From Larimichthys crocea (lineage: Eukaryota; Chordata; Actinopteri; Sciaenidae), in the NCBI RefSeq assembly GCF_000972845.2, contig NC_040032.1, positions 17,832,871-17,896,870 on the forward strand: a stretch of DNA of 64,000 bases, written 5' to 3'. The notes below the pieces were generated by a model that saw only the letters and a list, made by a program, of their open reading frames with translations, was not told the origin of the DNA and made no database searches. Below, in pieces: positions 12,005 through 23,421 of this stretch (position 1 is the first letter of the stretch; each line of letters opens with the position of its first letter). Position numbers and translations under genes: made by a program.

Positions 12005-15000
12005 TCACCATTTCTCCTCCACATCCTCGATGGTATCAGGCAGAGGTATGTTCAGGGTCTCCGGCAGGAAGCAGGCAAAGCAGCCAGCCAACACTGCTGC
12101 CCCACCATACACCACACTGGGCAGAGCAGGGAGTACCTGGGAAATGTAGTCCAACACTAATTAGCATTAATTAGCAGGATGGAAGTAGACAGACAGACAG
12201 GTCATGTTGCAGCTGTAAATTAATTAAAAAAAAATCAGCCTGAACATAAATATGTTTCATAACAACATTTTATTTATGAATAATCACGATGATGTTAGCG
12301 TTAAGTATCATTGAGTCAACAAACACCTGGTTTTCATGGCAACCAGCAGTCTGCCAGATTTTGTGTAGTGATCGCAGAAAGTTTCTTGTTAATCATTCAT
12401 TCATTCATTATCTTAATATCGTGGTCTGTTAATGAGGTTTGGATCAGTGATGTCACCTCGTCCAGGATGAGGACAGCAGGAGCTGCCATACTGCCGACTC
12501 GTGCCATGGTGGAGACGAAGCCCATTCCCGTTTGCCTGAAAACACAATACACACGCTCACAAAGAGATCAATACACTCACTGATTATAGGTTATTTGATT
12601 TCATATGATCTTGTTACTATGGAGACAATAATTCTATGTATCCAGCTTGACTTAGAAAAATGGTCTCCATCCATCAAACTACAGAGATCAATTATCATGT
12701 TCCTGGACATTAAATTAATATTAATAATCTTATTAAAATACTCAAGCATGTTCTTTTGAGTGCAGTGCGTCAGTGAGTTCCTGTTCCTGTTGGTCTGAAC
12801 CAGCAGTCTCACCTGATGACCGTGGGGTAGAGCTCTCCGGTGTACAGGTAGACGACGGTGAAGGAGGCCGAGGTGAAACCTTTACCAAGACACGCTAACA
12901 CGGTCCTGATGGTCTGCATGTCTGGGAAGGAAAGTTTGAGGGTACAGATTAGAATCTGGTTCATTGCAGTATTGTGTGTATTAGTCTTTGTTACCTGCTT
13001 GTATTTGTGTTTATTACCTATGCATGTTAGTCTTTGTTACCTGTCTGTGTGTAGTAGTTTGTTGGTTTGTTACCTGTAGGGACAAAGATGTTGGCAAAGA
13101 TGACGAGGGCCGAGAGGAAGAGACAGGCCGCCTGAGAGACTCTCCTCCCCAAGACAGTGAGCATGCCTAGAGCAAATATTTTGGCAGGAATATCAACGGC
13201 TCCGAAGATGATCTGGATGAGGTAGATACTCACCTGGAACAACCAATAGCCAATAGGAGGAGAGCTCAGTGTAAACCAGCCAATAGGAGGAGAGAAAGGG
13301 CTGATAATTTCACACAACATTACAAATACTCAGAGGGTGTAACCATGGTCACCTTTTCTCTACTTCATTTCTACCTTTCATCCAGTATGTATGATCTGTA
13401 CCTCAGGTATGAGGTAAGGCAGCTATACAGGAAGTTGTCAGCTGTTATTAGCTCACACGTAGAATTGATGCTAATGAGGTGACTCACCCCGAACTTTTGC
13501 AGGTCCATCGCCACACCGTAGTACGCAAAACTGGTGGAGAACCTGCAGAGAAAGACAGATCGTTGCAGACAGGTGGGCAGGTAGACAGCTGTGACAGGTG
13601 GAACATGGTGGCGGAGGTGAATAAACACATAGACTGAAGGTAAAGCAGGTGTATTTTCTGACCAGACAGCTATCAGACAGATGGAGATGCGTCTAATCCC
13701 TCTGGTTTTCAGCAGGTCGTACGCTGTGAATGATGATCGACATGCCTCAATTTCCTTTTTCATGTGAGAGTGTAGAGTCTGCAAGTCACATGGGACTGAT
13801 TTCAGATTCTGATTGGATATCACACATTTTTGTCTAAGTGACAGACGGACAGGTAGTCAGAAACACAGACAGGTTACCTCCACTGTTAACTTGTCGATTA
13901 TCTCTGATTTTCCATTTATTCGAGCGACTCGGTGAAGACTCTTTAATGCCTGCTCAGACCGACGGTTTAGAACCAACCAACGAGCCGACTCTGCAAACCA
14001 CCTATCCAATCAGAGAGCAGAAAGTTGAGAATCTCCTGACCAATCCGAGAGGAGACTGATTAGACACATTTATTTTGGAAGTCTGCACTGACCAGCTGGA
14101 CGCAAAAAAGAGGAACTGGGGGATACAGACGGCCACCTGCAGCTTCCTCCAGTCTCTCAGCCAAAAGGCGAGCCCTGCCAGGATCATTTGACCAAATGTA
14201 AAGAAAAAGGAGGTAAGTGTGCCCACTATTGTCCTCTCTTTGGTTGGGATCCACTCCACCTCTAGGGACAGACAGGTAGATAGACAGACAGGTTTATCAG
14301 GATCAGTTAGATGTCTTAAAAGACTGAACCTGCAAGTTATGACAGACAAACAGACGCAGGTAGACAGGTACTCAGTGAAAATCCATTGAGGATGACTCCA
14401 GACACAGCCATCCCACACAGAAACCTAAAAATGCAGTAGACAGTGTATGAAGGAGAGAGGGCGGAGCTACAACCAAGCACGGCCACCTGCATGTACGACC
14501 AAATAAGGACAGCCCGCCTCCCAAACCTGAGAGAGAGAGAGAGAGAGAGAGACTCTGATTGGTTTTGATATTATGGTGCACCTATGACAGACTCACAGGT
14601 GTAACGAACAAACTAAAACATTGACACATTCTTAAAAACATCACTGCATAATGCTGGTTCAAACATTACATATTTACAGCTGCAATAGTTCTTAACAGGC
14701 GAGTGTCACCTGTCTGACAGGCCACCGTAGATGATGGCTCCCATTAAAACTCCGCCCATATAGATGGTCTGAATCATCTGTTTAAGAGGACGTAGAGAAC
14801 ACACCAGATCCCACTAAGAGAAAGGGACAGACAGACATCACTGCAACCTCCTAAAGGATCATTACAACCTCCTGAAAGAGTACCACAAACTCCTAGAAGA
14901 TGGAGTATGAACACAGCATAGCAACATAACCTCCTTAAGGGACACCACAAGTTTCTTAAAGATGTACTGTTAACAGTAGTCACCTGGTTAACCTTGTAAA

Positions 15001-15695
15001 TGAATATCAGTGAGCAGAAACAGTTTCTTCTCATTACCTCAGAGACGGTGCTGGCGAGGAACTCAGAGCGGTCGAAAGTCCATCCGTCCAAACATTCTTC
15101 AGTCTGTAACTGGCTAATATTAACTGAGTTGTTTGTATTTAACAGCTGCCACTGAGGCTCCACATACCTGAACAACAACAAGGGACAGGAAGTGATGTCA
15201 AAAGAAATATGTTCATCAATACAACACTTAGAAAAAACTATAAAAAAGGACAACTTTTACCTCCTGCATCGGTCCAGTTTTCCTGAAGAGTCTGGAGGGA
15301 TGAATGCTTTCAGCAGCTGCTGTTCATCCATCTGAAACAACCAATCACCTTTATGCAACCAACCAGACCATTCACATCACGGTAACAAGCTGCTTCATTA
15401 GTTAATCTGATCAGACAGAGTACCTGGTAGTGCGACAGGTTGTTAAGACTGTAATTGGCCGGGAGTCTGCAGTGGTGGGCAGGGATTCCTGAGACAAAGT
15501 TATTCAGCAGGTTCTGGCTCGCCATAAACAAACCAGGTAGACTGATCAGAGTCACGTGGAGCCACTGGTACCTCCCGAACCCACCCACCTCGCCACAGAC
15601 AGAAAACATATCTTATACACCTGCATCAAACCTTGTCTGCCTGTACAGATGTGTTGACAGTCACTCACCTCCTCTAGCAGGTCACCAAAGCCCAT
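12005..15695 (-). CDS. SLC22 organic anion transporter (OAT1/OAT3-like), 14 exons
   Basis: Plasma-membrane MFS transporter of the OAT branch. These exchange organic anions such as urate and drugs for dicarboxylates in kidney-type epithelia (family knowledge). Coding exons: 15695-15669, 15588-15424, 15331-15261, 15167-15038, 14813-14710, 14526-14372, 14261-14093, 14001-13878, 13778-13663, 13542-13488, 13233-13074, 12921-12813, 12535-12457, 12136-12005; total 1596 nt, 531 aa. Seen: N-terminal [20 protein letters not shown], a Cys-containing first extracellular loop with NXS/T sites, MFS motif GGLSDRFGRR after TM2, [10 protein letters not shown] before the large inner loop, [14 protein letters not shown], and [14 protein letters not shown]. 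Residues matching the TM8 Lys (K390) and TM11 Arg (R474) thought important in OATs are present. It resembles SLC22A6/A8 more than A7; the exact orthologue is uncertain. The stop follows EEKW. The sequence there would also fit a splice donor (TG/GTGAGC), so the C-terminus could extend. Confidence 0.88.
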
Positions 15696-16264
15696 CTTCA
15701 GTCTGGGTTTAGGTCCTTCTAATACATTTAACTTTTCTAAATATTTTCTAAGATTGATTGTCCATGTTTTATCTCTTCAAACAACAACAATAAAATAAAA
15801 TAAAATAAATAATACTAATAATAATGATAATAATATAATAAATATAAAATAAAAGCGATGTCTCGGATGTGTCTTCCGGATTGGAGGTTCACTTCCCCCA
15901 GAATAAACCTGAGAATAAGACAAATATATAAAAATAATAACTTAAAAAAAAAATGCAAAACACCAATAAAACAACAAATCTATTAAAATCCCCCCACCAA
16001 ACTTTCCTTCTTTTCTGACCTTTTCCAAACTATTCCAAACGTGCATGTTGTGTCAATTCCCCATAAAACATTATAGTATATTTGCAGTATCCTTGTGATA
16101 ACTCAACAGGAGTGCTGCGACACTGGTTTTACAGTGAACTCTATAAAGGTGAAATATTTGTATGGAGTCTGGTGAGAACTCTTAAAGGATTACTACTGGT
16201 GCCACTGAATGAAAACAGAAAGAAAAGAGGATTTTCTCTGGGAAATCAGCGAAAACGTACTTAC

Positions 16265-16330
16265 AGTCTGCAGGCTGACGGATGACTGGAGGGCTGGGGA
16301 GAGTTGGAGAGACGGGTGGGTGGATGGACG
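16265..16330 (-). other. Candidate non-coding first exon of the SLC22 gene
   Basis: On the minus strand a strong donor (ACT/GTAAGTACG at 16265/16264) lies about 570 bp upstream of the SLC22 start codon. An acceptor-like CCTAAACCCAG sits a few bases before that ATG. This fits a 5' UTR exon, but its upstream boundary and use are inferred only. Confidence 0.35.
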
Positions 16331-17679
16331 GACGGGTAAATGGCTGGACGAATGGAAAGAGAGAGAGTGGAGCAGCAGCTAATGATCATTTATAAGTGAC
16401 TTAAATAAAAGTTAGCACCAACTTTGTCTGTCTATCTGTCTCCTGGTGTCTTTTTGCCTGTTTAGGTGCTCAAGGGACACTTGTAATATAACAGACCCCC
16501 TCTCAGTTTGTTTTTCTTGGCTTAACAATAATTTGTTTTTAAGTTAATGGTTAAGCGTAATGTTCTCTTTTTGTCTGTCCCTCTGGGTAGTAAACCTTCA
16601 GTCTGATTTTAATAATCAATAAACTGATTAATCAATCGATTGCCTAAATCAGTATTTTCACTTATGTGAGCAGATTTATTTAATCCTGTTTGTTTTTCTT
16701 TTCATTTATGATCTTAATGTTTTCTATTGAAAGTTAGTTTAAAGTTAAACAAATTTCTAACTTGAATGAAACAAGACTTAGGACTTCTATTAGGACGTCT
16801 ATTTCACAATAAAAGCCTCACGCAGTTCGCTGAAAAGCAGCAATAGGAAGTGTTGAATTTGAAGTGGTCAAAATGTTCACAAACTCTCTTTAGCTTGCCC
16901 AGATCTTTCCAGACCTCCTCCTGCAAAGTTTGTGACCTCTCAGTTTGTTTTTGTGTTCTCGCTTCTCGCTGAGTCCCTGAAGTTTTTCTGTTCTGGAATT
17001 CATCCGACTGAGTTTCAATCAACAAACATCTCAGCAGGTTTCAGAAAAAGGCGACACGACATGGACACAACAGGCAGACTGAACACATGCATGTAGCATG
17101 CATTACTTTTTCTGGTGCCGTCCCAGGTGGCAGCCTGTCCAATTGTTTATTGTATTTTTGGTGCCACCTCAGTCAAGGTCGAGCAGAGCTGATGCTATAT
17201 GGTGCCATGAAACCATCTAAGAGCTCTGATTGGTCACGTGACATCCTGCACAAATTGCCAAGCCACCAACAATAGTGACATTCAGTATTATTATACTCTA
17301 AATTATTTACCTGTCTGTAAAACCACATGGTGGTCAAATGACAAAGTTTCGATATATCAAGAACACGTCATATCCTCATTATCAGAATAGCCTACAGTAA
17401 ATGCAGCAAAGGAAAAAGACAGCACTTTTCAGTAAATGTACAGTGTAAATGTGAGTGAGTGAAAAAGGCCAAAACTTCCATCTGTTGATTCCCAGTTGTT
17501 TCCCCAAAGGTGACGCTCTGATGATCAGCTCCACTTACATTGACAGAGTAATATCCAAAGTATCTACAGAGTAGAACAACAGCAACAAAAGCAGGTAGAG
17601 TTGAGCCATGTCACCAGAGAGACTTATACATACACAAATAGGCAACAACATATCTAAAACTCATCAAGTTATATGAAGA

Positions 17680-18620
17680 CAAGAAGATGGCACCGGGCAC
17701 GGCTGCCATGTCTTGAGATCCTCCTCAACTATTCCTTTCTTTGCTTAATTTTATGCTTTCCCTTAACAACATCTGCACATCTGATCACTTGTAGACACAT
17801 TTCACAAGCGCTAAACAACAGAGAAAACCCACAGCTGGGATTGTTGTGGAGGAAGCAAAGGTCTTGGCCCTGTGACTTTGTCAGGCTGAGGAAACAAACT
17901 GGCCTCCTCTATTGAGTATTCTTCTAACAAATGTTAAGTCACTGGAGATTAAGCCTTCCATCCCAGACTTAGTCCCAGAGGGACAATTCACTAACAATAA
18001 CAATAACATCGGCCTTAAGTAGCAAAAGGGAAAGATGTCTGCTTCATCTTCAGATGTGGACATTATTTCTATGGGTTTTTAATCTTCTAATCTAGAGCGC
18101 CTCTTGATGAGGACATTGGTCCATCTAACAGTTGTGTAAGCTCTAGACAGTGACACCAACCTAGTCCTGCAACTGAACTGTATGGCTTTATCAACAAGAA
18201 TGAGATGAAAGGCCTGTCTGACAGTAGATTAAGTGCTGAAAATACAGCGTACCCTTAGACTCATACTGCCGTAATCCACAAGTCAACAGTGTCAGATTTC
18301 TTAGCTTCTGTTGTGGTCCTCCTGTCTGCTTCCCCAAAGATATTTCAAGAAGTCCACCACTGTCCTCCACCCTGACTCTCATCTCTGTTGCCCATCAGGA
18401 CTGTGTGCTCAACCCTCTCCTGTACTTGCTGTTCACACACAACTGCATGGTCGTCCACAGCTTCAACACCATCATCATGTGTACCGATGACGCCAGCTCG
18501 ATCAGCAGCAGGGATCACATGGTCTACAGAGAGAATGCCAGGGCCCTGACATCTGGGTCCTAGGACAACAACCTCCATCTGAATGTCAGGCAAGGCAGCC
18601 TGCCTCCCAGCCTGCACAGT
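17680..18620 (+). pseudogene. Decayed Rex1/Babar-like non-LTR retrotransposon (EN and RT remnants)
   Basis: Plus-strand translations in shifting frames show an endonuclease-side phrase like LLTNVKSLEIKPSIPDL (about 17915-17970). Further on is a reverse-transcriptase stretch with CVLNPLLYLLF, FNTIIMC, then TDDASSISS where active elements have an F/YADD box, and DNNLHLNV (about 18395-18590). Frameshifts and stops show it is dead. The assignment to the Rex1/Babar group rests on recalled similarity of the RT block. Confidence 0.65.
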
Positions 18621-18639
18621 GAAACCCTTTCAGATGATC

Positions 18640-19135
18640 CAGGGCACGGTGGCGCACCATGGTCTTCAATCAACCATTTATCAACCAACATGTTACCCCA
18701 CTGCTCATCGAGTTCCATTGGCAGCAAGCATTAAATTCAAATCACTAATGCTGGCCTACAAAGTAGTTTTTGGTTCTGCACCCACCTTCTCTGAAGGGTC
18801 GTATACAGGCATATGTTATGTCATGACTGTTGGGCAATCCAAACTTTTTTTTGTCTGTTGTTCCCCATTGGTGGGAATGTCCTACCAGATCAGGGGTGTC
18901 CCTCTCTACTTTCAAAAAAACTCCTGAAGACCCAGCTCTTCAGAGAGTACCTTCTCTCATAGCACTACGAACAACTGAACATGCTAAATCTATCCCCCTT
19001 TTAGAAATGTTACTTGTTTCTATGTGAGTAGTACTTATTGCTGCACTAACATGTCCTTGTCACACTGTACCTTGATTGTTTCCCTTTTTTGTAAGTTGCT
19101 TTGCATAAAAGCATCACCTAAATGACTAAATGTAA
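18640..19135 (+). mobile_element. L2-type LINE or SINE 3' end fragment
   Basis: Plus-strand pieces include IKFKSLMLAYKVV (about 18727-18765), typical of the C-terminal region of L2/Maui-type LINEs. Then comes FKKT-like sequence near 18910 and finally a tail (TAAGTTGCTTTGCATAAAAG, then TAAATGACTAAATGTAAATG) that is the classic teleost L2/SINE 3' end. It directly follows the LINE remnant at 17680-18620 and is probably a separate insertion. Confidence 0.6.
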
Positions 19136-19869
19136 ATGAAAACTGTTTTGCACATCATGAAGCTGCCATCCATGGAGATCCTCCATATTTATATTTATAA
19201 GTACACTACTACTTTATCCATGTTATCATCACTATATTACAACATTTTTATAAATATATATCTGTACTATTTTATGTCTTGCTGTCACTTGATTTTCTTT
19301 GTATATACATAAATAAACAATAACATATAAAACATAATTATTTCAGTCTCAGGTTTGTGTGTGTGCAACATCATGATGACAAGAGAAACATCAAGTTTAA
19401 AAGTCGAACACTGACAGAACAAAGTTAACCTCAACAAATCATTTGTCCGCTGCTGACTGCTGTGACCTGCTGGGTCTTGGTCACTGATTGGCTGTCAGAG
19501 TGTGACATAACAGTCTGAACGTTAATGTTTTATTAAAAGTATACCACTGAAACGCTGTTAACTCCAAAATTAAACTCGCTCATTATGAAGAAATATGCAG
19601 AAAACTGTTGAAGTTAATCATATATCTTCAGCATTCCTGCCAGGACAGAACATGTACTTAGTAATAGAACACTGTCAGTATATTATAATACTGTTAATGT
19701 GTCCAGTGTATTGTAGTACAATGTTTAATGTCCTACTCATAAGTTAGATATTTCAGTTTTGTTTTCCACCTGGTTAGTTTTAAAACTGTTTTTTAAATTA
19801 AATTTAAGTTTTTAACGTGACAAACAGAACAAAACTGTTTAAGCTCATTTAGGATGGACTGAGGTGAAA

Positions 19870-20290
19870 AACTGTCATGACAATATATATGGGTTTTGGA
19901 GAAACATATGCTGCCATGTAGACGACAGCTTGTTTATTTCATTGAGACAATGCCAAACTGCACGTCTTACAACAGTATGTCTCCATAGTATAGGAGCCTG
20001 GGTACTAAACCGGCCTGTCTGCAGTCCAAACTTGTCACCTAGGAGGAGACTCCGAACTGTTGAGCATCCTAAATCTTGCATCAAGCAAGAATGGGAAACC
20101 ATTAAACTTTCAAGATCACAGCAGAGTCTCCTCGGTTCCCACACTTACAGAGTGTTGTTAAAAGAAGAGGAAACGAGCAGAGCGATAAACTGTTTTAAAA
20201 CGTGTTGATGGCATCAAATTCAAAATGGGCATATAACTTCCCCAAAAACAAGAACATTTCTCAGTTTCAACATTTAATGAGTCGTCTTTG
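19870..20290 (+). pseudogene. Tc1/mariner-like transposase remnant (3' part)
   Basis: Plus-strand translation gives QCQTARLTTVCL, a PVCSPNLSP block in the place of the usual PAQSPDLNP motif, and RTVEHPKSCIKQEW, matching the C-terminal third of fish Tc1-like transposases. It is followed by a stop and an AT-rich 3' region with AATTCAAAATGGGCAT, as in that family's right end. The 5' half and catalytic context are lost. Confidence 0.6.
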
Positions 20291-20778
20291 TCAATTAAAT
20301 ATGATTAAAATATTATGAATTTAAACAGGGTTTGGTGTGATAATGTCAAATCAAACACATCAGTCTGAGTTTCTTTATTCAAAACATATTTACAGAGATA
20401 AAAAGTTCAAACTTCCCGCAACCCTGATAAGGATGAGCGGTTATGATATATGGAAAGATCTAATACTGTTTGTCCCTGAAGGCATCGTGGTGCATTCAAT
20501 GACACCTCAAACTATTTGATTCAGACTGCAGCATAAATATCAAACTAATTCAAGTAATTACATGGTGTTCACACTCTCGCTCACTACCACACACACACAC
20601 ACGCACACACACTATCTACAAAATTATAAATTGATATAAATGTACATGAGGTCAAGAAAAAGTAAAAACATGAGTAAAAAAAATTTAAAACAAGAGAAAC
20701 ATTTACAAAGTGTAACTGGGTCGACCAATCAGACGAGCCCATGGCTCACACCATGGGCTGTGATTGGTGGATGGACTT

Positions 20779-23421
20779 CTAAAGCGTCGTGAGAAACTCT
20801 TTGACCTGCAGAAGAAAACAGACTCCAGATCAGACGAAAGTCCGTGAAACACAGTAGAGTAAAGTAGAAAATAGTAAACAAAAATCTAACCTTGTCGACA
20901 ATGACTTGCTGTTTGATACGGTCGTTCTTGAAGTCGTCGTCGACGTCCAGTATTAGAACAGGGAGATCATTCAGGTACTGAAAGTCCAACCTGAACACAC
21001 AGACAGGTTAATGTAACGTCTGTTTTCTCCAGCATGCCCTTGAACACACCACCAGACATCACTACAGTTTCCTTTAAATCAACGAGGCTCTGTGACCTCA
21101 CTGATGACATGTGTCAGTGTGTCTCTTACCTGAGGTTCCTGTGGAACAGCCAGGATTCATGTTTGAAGTGCAGCTGTTCGAGATACTCTAGAGGAATCCC
21201 CTGCTCCTCCTCCCTGCCCCGGTGGAGCAGGCGCTGCATACAGCGCTGAAATATACAGACAAATACCGTGAGCATGAAGGCAGCACTGAAATATACAGAC
21301 AAATACTGTGAGCAGTAGTAATAGCAGCAGTAGCAGCAGCAGGAGCACCAGTAGTACTAGTAGTACCATCACAGTAATAATAATACTACTAATAATAGTG
21401 GTAGTAGTAGTTTTTGCATCAGTACCTGTGGCTGAGCTCTCAGGTAGATGATGGCGTCCAGGGCGATGTCCGGTTCAAACTCGTTCAGTAACCAGGTGTG
21501 CCAGTCCTGATAAACACTCCACTCTGTTTCTGTCAGGCTACCGCACTCAAACAGGTTGGACGCAAACACGTACCTGTACACACAGTACACAGGGTTACTC
21601 CAGTACTCTAATGGTGTGTGTAGTTACTCGTTTCAGGTGTGTGTGTGTGTGTAGTTACCTGTCTGAGTAGACGGAGCGTTCGTAGAACTGAACGGGGTTC
21701 TCAGCCTGCTGAAGTTTGACCGACGGGGCCTGAAGCTGAGAGCGAACCCTGCTGAGACACGCGTAACTCTGACAGACAGACAGAAAGAGAGGGAGACAGG
21801 TGGTTAGTCTACATACAACGGCTTCACCTGCTGCATATCGTAACCACCTGAGTGTGGGGAGTCAGGTGCTCTTACCTGGAAGGTGTAGGACCAGCGGCTT
21901 GGTTTATCATATAGCATCTGCAGCAGGTTTCCTCCACTCTTCTGGGAGGAACTTAGCTCCTGCAGACAGACAGGTAAACAGACAGACAGGTACTCAGGTG
22001 AGATTTCTGTGACAAGATGGTGGAGCGTCATCCTCCTGTCCACGTGTCAAAGTGATGGTTTCAGTGAACGAGCTGTAGACCATTGACATCAAATGGTAGC
22101 TTTCACGTGTTGTGTTCAGGTGCTGTATGTTCACCTGGTAAATATCGTCGCTGTCGTTCTGGACGTTGCACCACTTTCCGATGGGTTCAGGAATCACCTC
22201 CCACTCGTTCGACTCCTGCTCAAGGAGACGCACAAAGGTGGACTTTCCTGCAGCTGAGAGACGGACAGACAGACAAAGAGAGAGACAGTCTAGTGAATAC
22301 AATTTTGAAGTACTAAATATTTTCACAGAATAGTATTGTAAATTTTACTGCAGTAAAACCAGAACATAATAAAAGTTTAAACAGTTTAAAACTAGTACAT
22401 AAACAAGTACATGAATGCAAGTACAGCATTCAGATGCTTCCACGTTACTGCATCATTCTGTGATAAATTACTGCACAATGAGTACTTTTACTAATCATAT
22501 TTAACTGAAAGTATATTTAACTTATCATTTCTGTGTAGTTTTACCTGTTACTGTAAGTACATTTAACTGATAATACTTCAATACTTTTACTTCATCCTGT
22601 AAGTATATTTAATTGATAATATTTGTGTACTTTACTTGATACTTTAGGCACATTTAACTGATAATATTTGTGTACTTTTACATATTATAAGCACATTTAA
22701 CTGATTCTGATCGTGATACTGTAAAAATATTTAACTGACAATCCTTCAGTACTTTTACCTCTAATTGTAAGTACATTTAACTGATAATACTTCAATGCTT
22801 TTACTTGTTACCGTAAGTATATTTAATTGATAATATTTGTGCTCTTTTACTTGATACTGTAAGCACATTTAACTTATATTTGTGTACTTTTCTTGATACT
22901 GTAAGAATATTTAACTGACAATGCTTCAGTACTTTTACTTGTTAGTATTAAGTATATTTTACTGATAATATTCATGTACTTTTACTTGAGTAACAACATG
23001 CAGTACTTTTCTTTTAACAGAGTGTGTGTACATCGAGGTATAAATGACTGATAGTTAAAGTTTCACAGGTCATTGTTGATTGTTGTTATTGATCACTGGT
23101 ACATTCTGATCTAGATTTGGCGCCAACCCGCTCCGTTAAGGCGGGACGGACTTTAAATCCGACCGTTTAAACCTAAAACCGTACATTTCTCTCCGGGACA
23201 TCAGTGACCGTGCTCGGCGGGATGAAGCGACATTTTAACGGGTTCGCAGTCGTTGATCAGAGATGATAGATGTTACTAAATTCAGCTCTGATCTACGCGG
23301 TTCGGCTTCAAAACTCACCGATGTTTCCCTCGATGGAGATCTTCTTTCCTCTGCGGGAGAAGCTGCCGTCAAGCTGCGGGCTGTCGGGAGCACGGTGCGG
23401 TCTCTTCGGTGGAGTTGCCAT
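20779..23421 (-). CDS. dck: Deoxycytidine kinase
   Basis: Salvage kinase that phosphorylates deoxycytidine, deoxyadenosine and deoxyguanosine to monophosphates in cytosol or nucleus. Coding exons: 23421-23319, 22253-22135, 21959-21876, 21768-21659, 21573-21426, 21245-21130, 20990-20891, 20805-20779; 807 nt, 268 aa (human 260). Seen: MATPPKR start; P-loop GNIAAGKST at residues 32-40, split by intron 1; [14 protein letters not shown] with the catalytic-region Glu; [11 protein letters not shown], in which S79 aligns with the regulatory Ser74 of human d[19 protein letters not shown] (ERS motif); LID motif [21 protein letters not shown]-terminus VKEFLTTL. The start MATPPKR and the TTL end favour dCK over mitochondrial DGUOK, as no targeting peptide is visible. 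Intron 1 (about 1.07 kb) holds a minisatellite. A duplicated 3' splice site lies next to exon 6. Confidence 0.94.
22400..23000. repeat. Minisatellite of ATTTAACTGATAATA...CTTTTACTTG units in dck intron 1
   Basis: About nine to ten degenerate head-to-tail copies of a roughly 55-60 bp unit containing GTAAGTACATTTAACTGATA, a cluster like CTTCAATACTTTTACTTG, and spacer. It resembles a locally amplified piece of the teleost repeat seen once at about 31700-31820 and at 60840-60960 (AAGTACTCAAGTACCTCA type). Confidence 0.75.
23116..23126. promoter_or_regulatory. E2F-type palindrome in dck intron 1
   Basis: TTTGGCGCCAA is a perfect TTGGCGCCAA palindrome, an E2F-type site, about 190 bp inside intron 1. 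An E2F site would fit an S-phase-linked nucleoside kinase, but function is inferred only. Confidence 0.35.

Larger units (their letters stand above)
15697..20700. other. Intergenic repeat-rich stretch, no intact gene
   Basis: Between the SLC22 gene and the 3' end of dck. Apart from the transposon remnants listed and a GGAC/GGGT-rich simple stretch near 16300-16350, I see only AT-rich unique sequence. A fragment at 20421-20456 (AAGGATGAGCGGTTATGATA) is the terminal piece of the same RTE-type 3' tail found at 28440-28715. A minus-strand AATAAA (20374-20379) lies about 400 bp beyond the dck stop. Confidence 0.6.
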
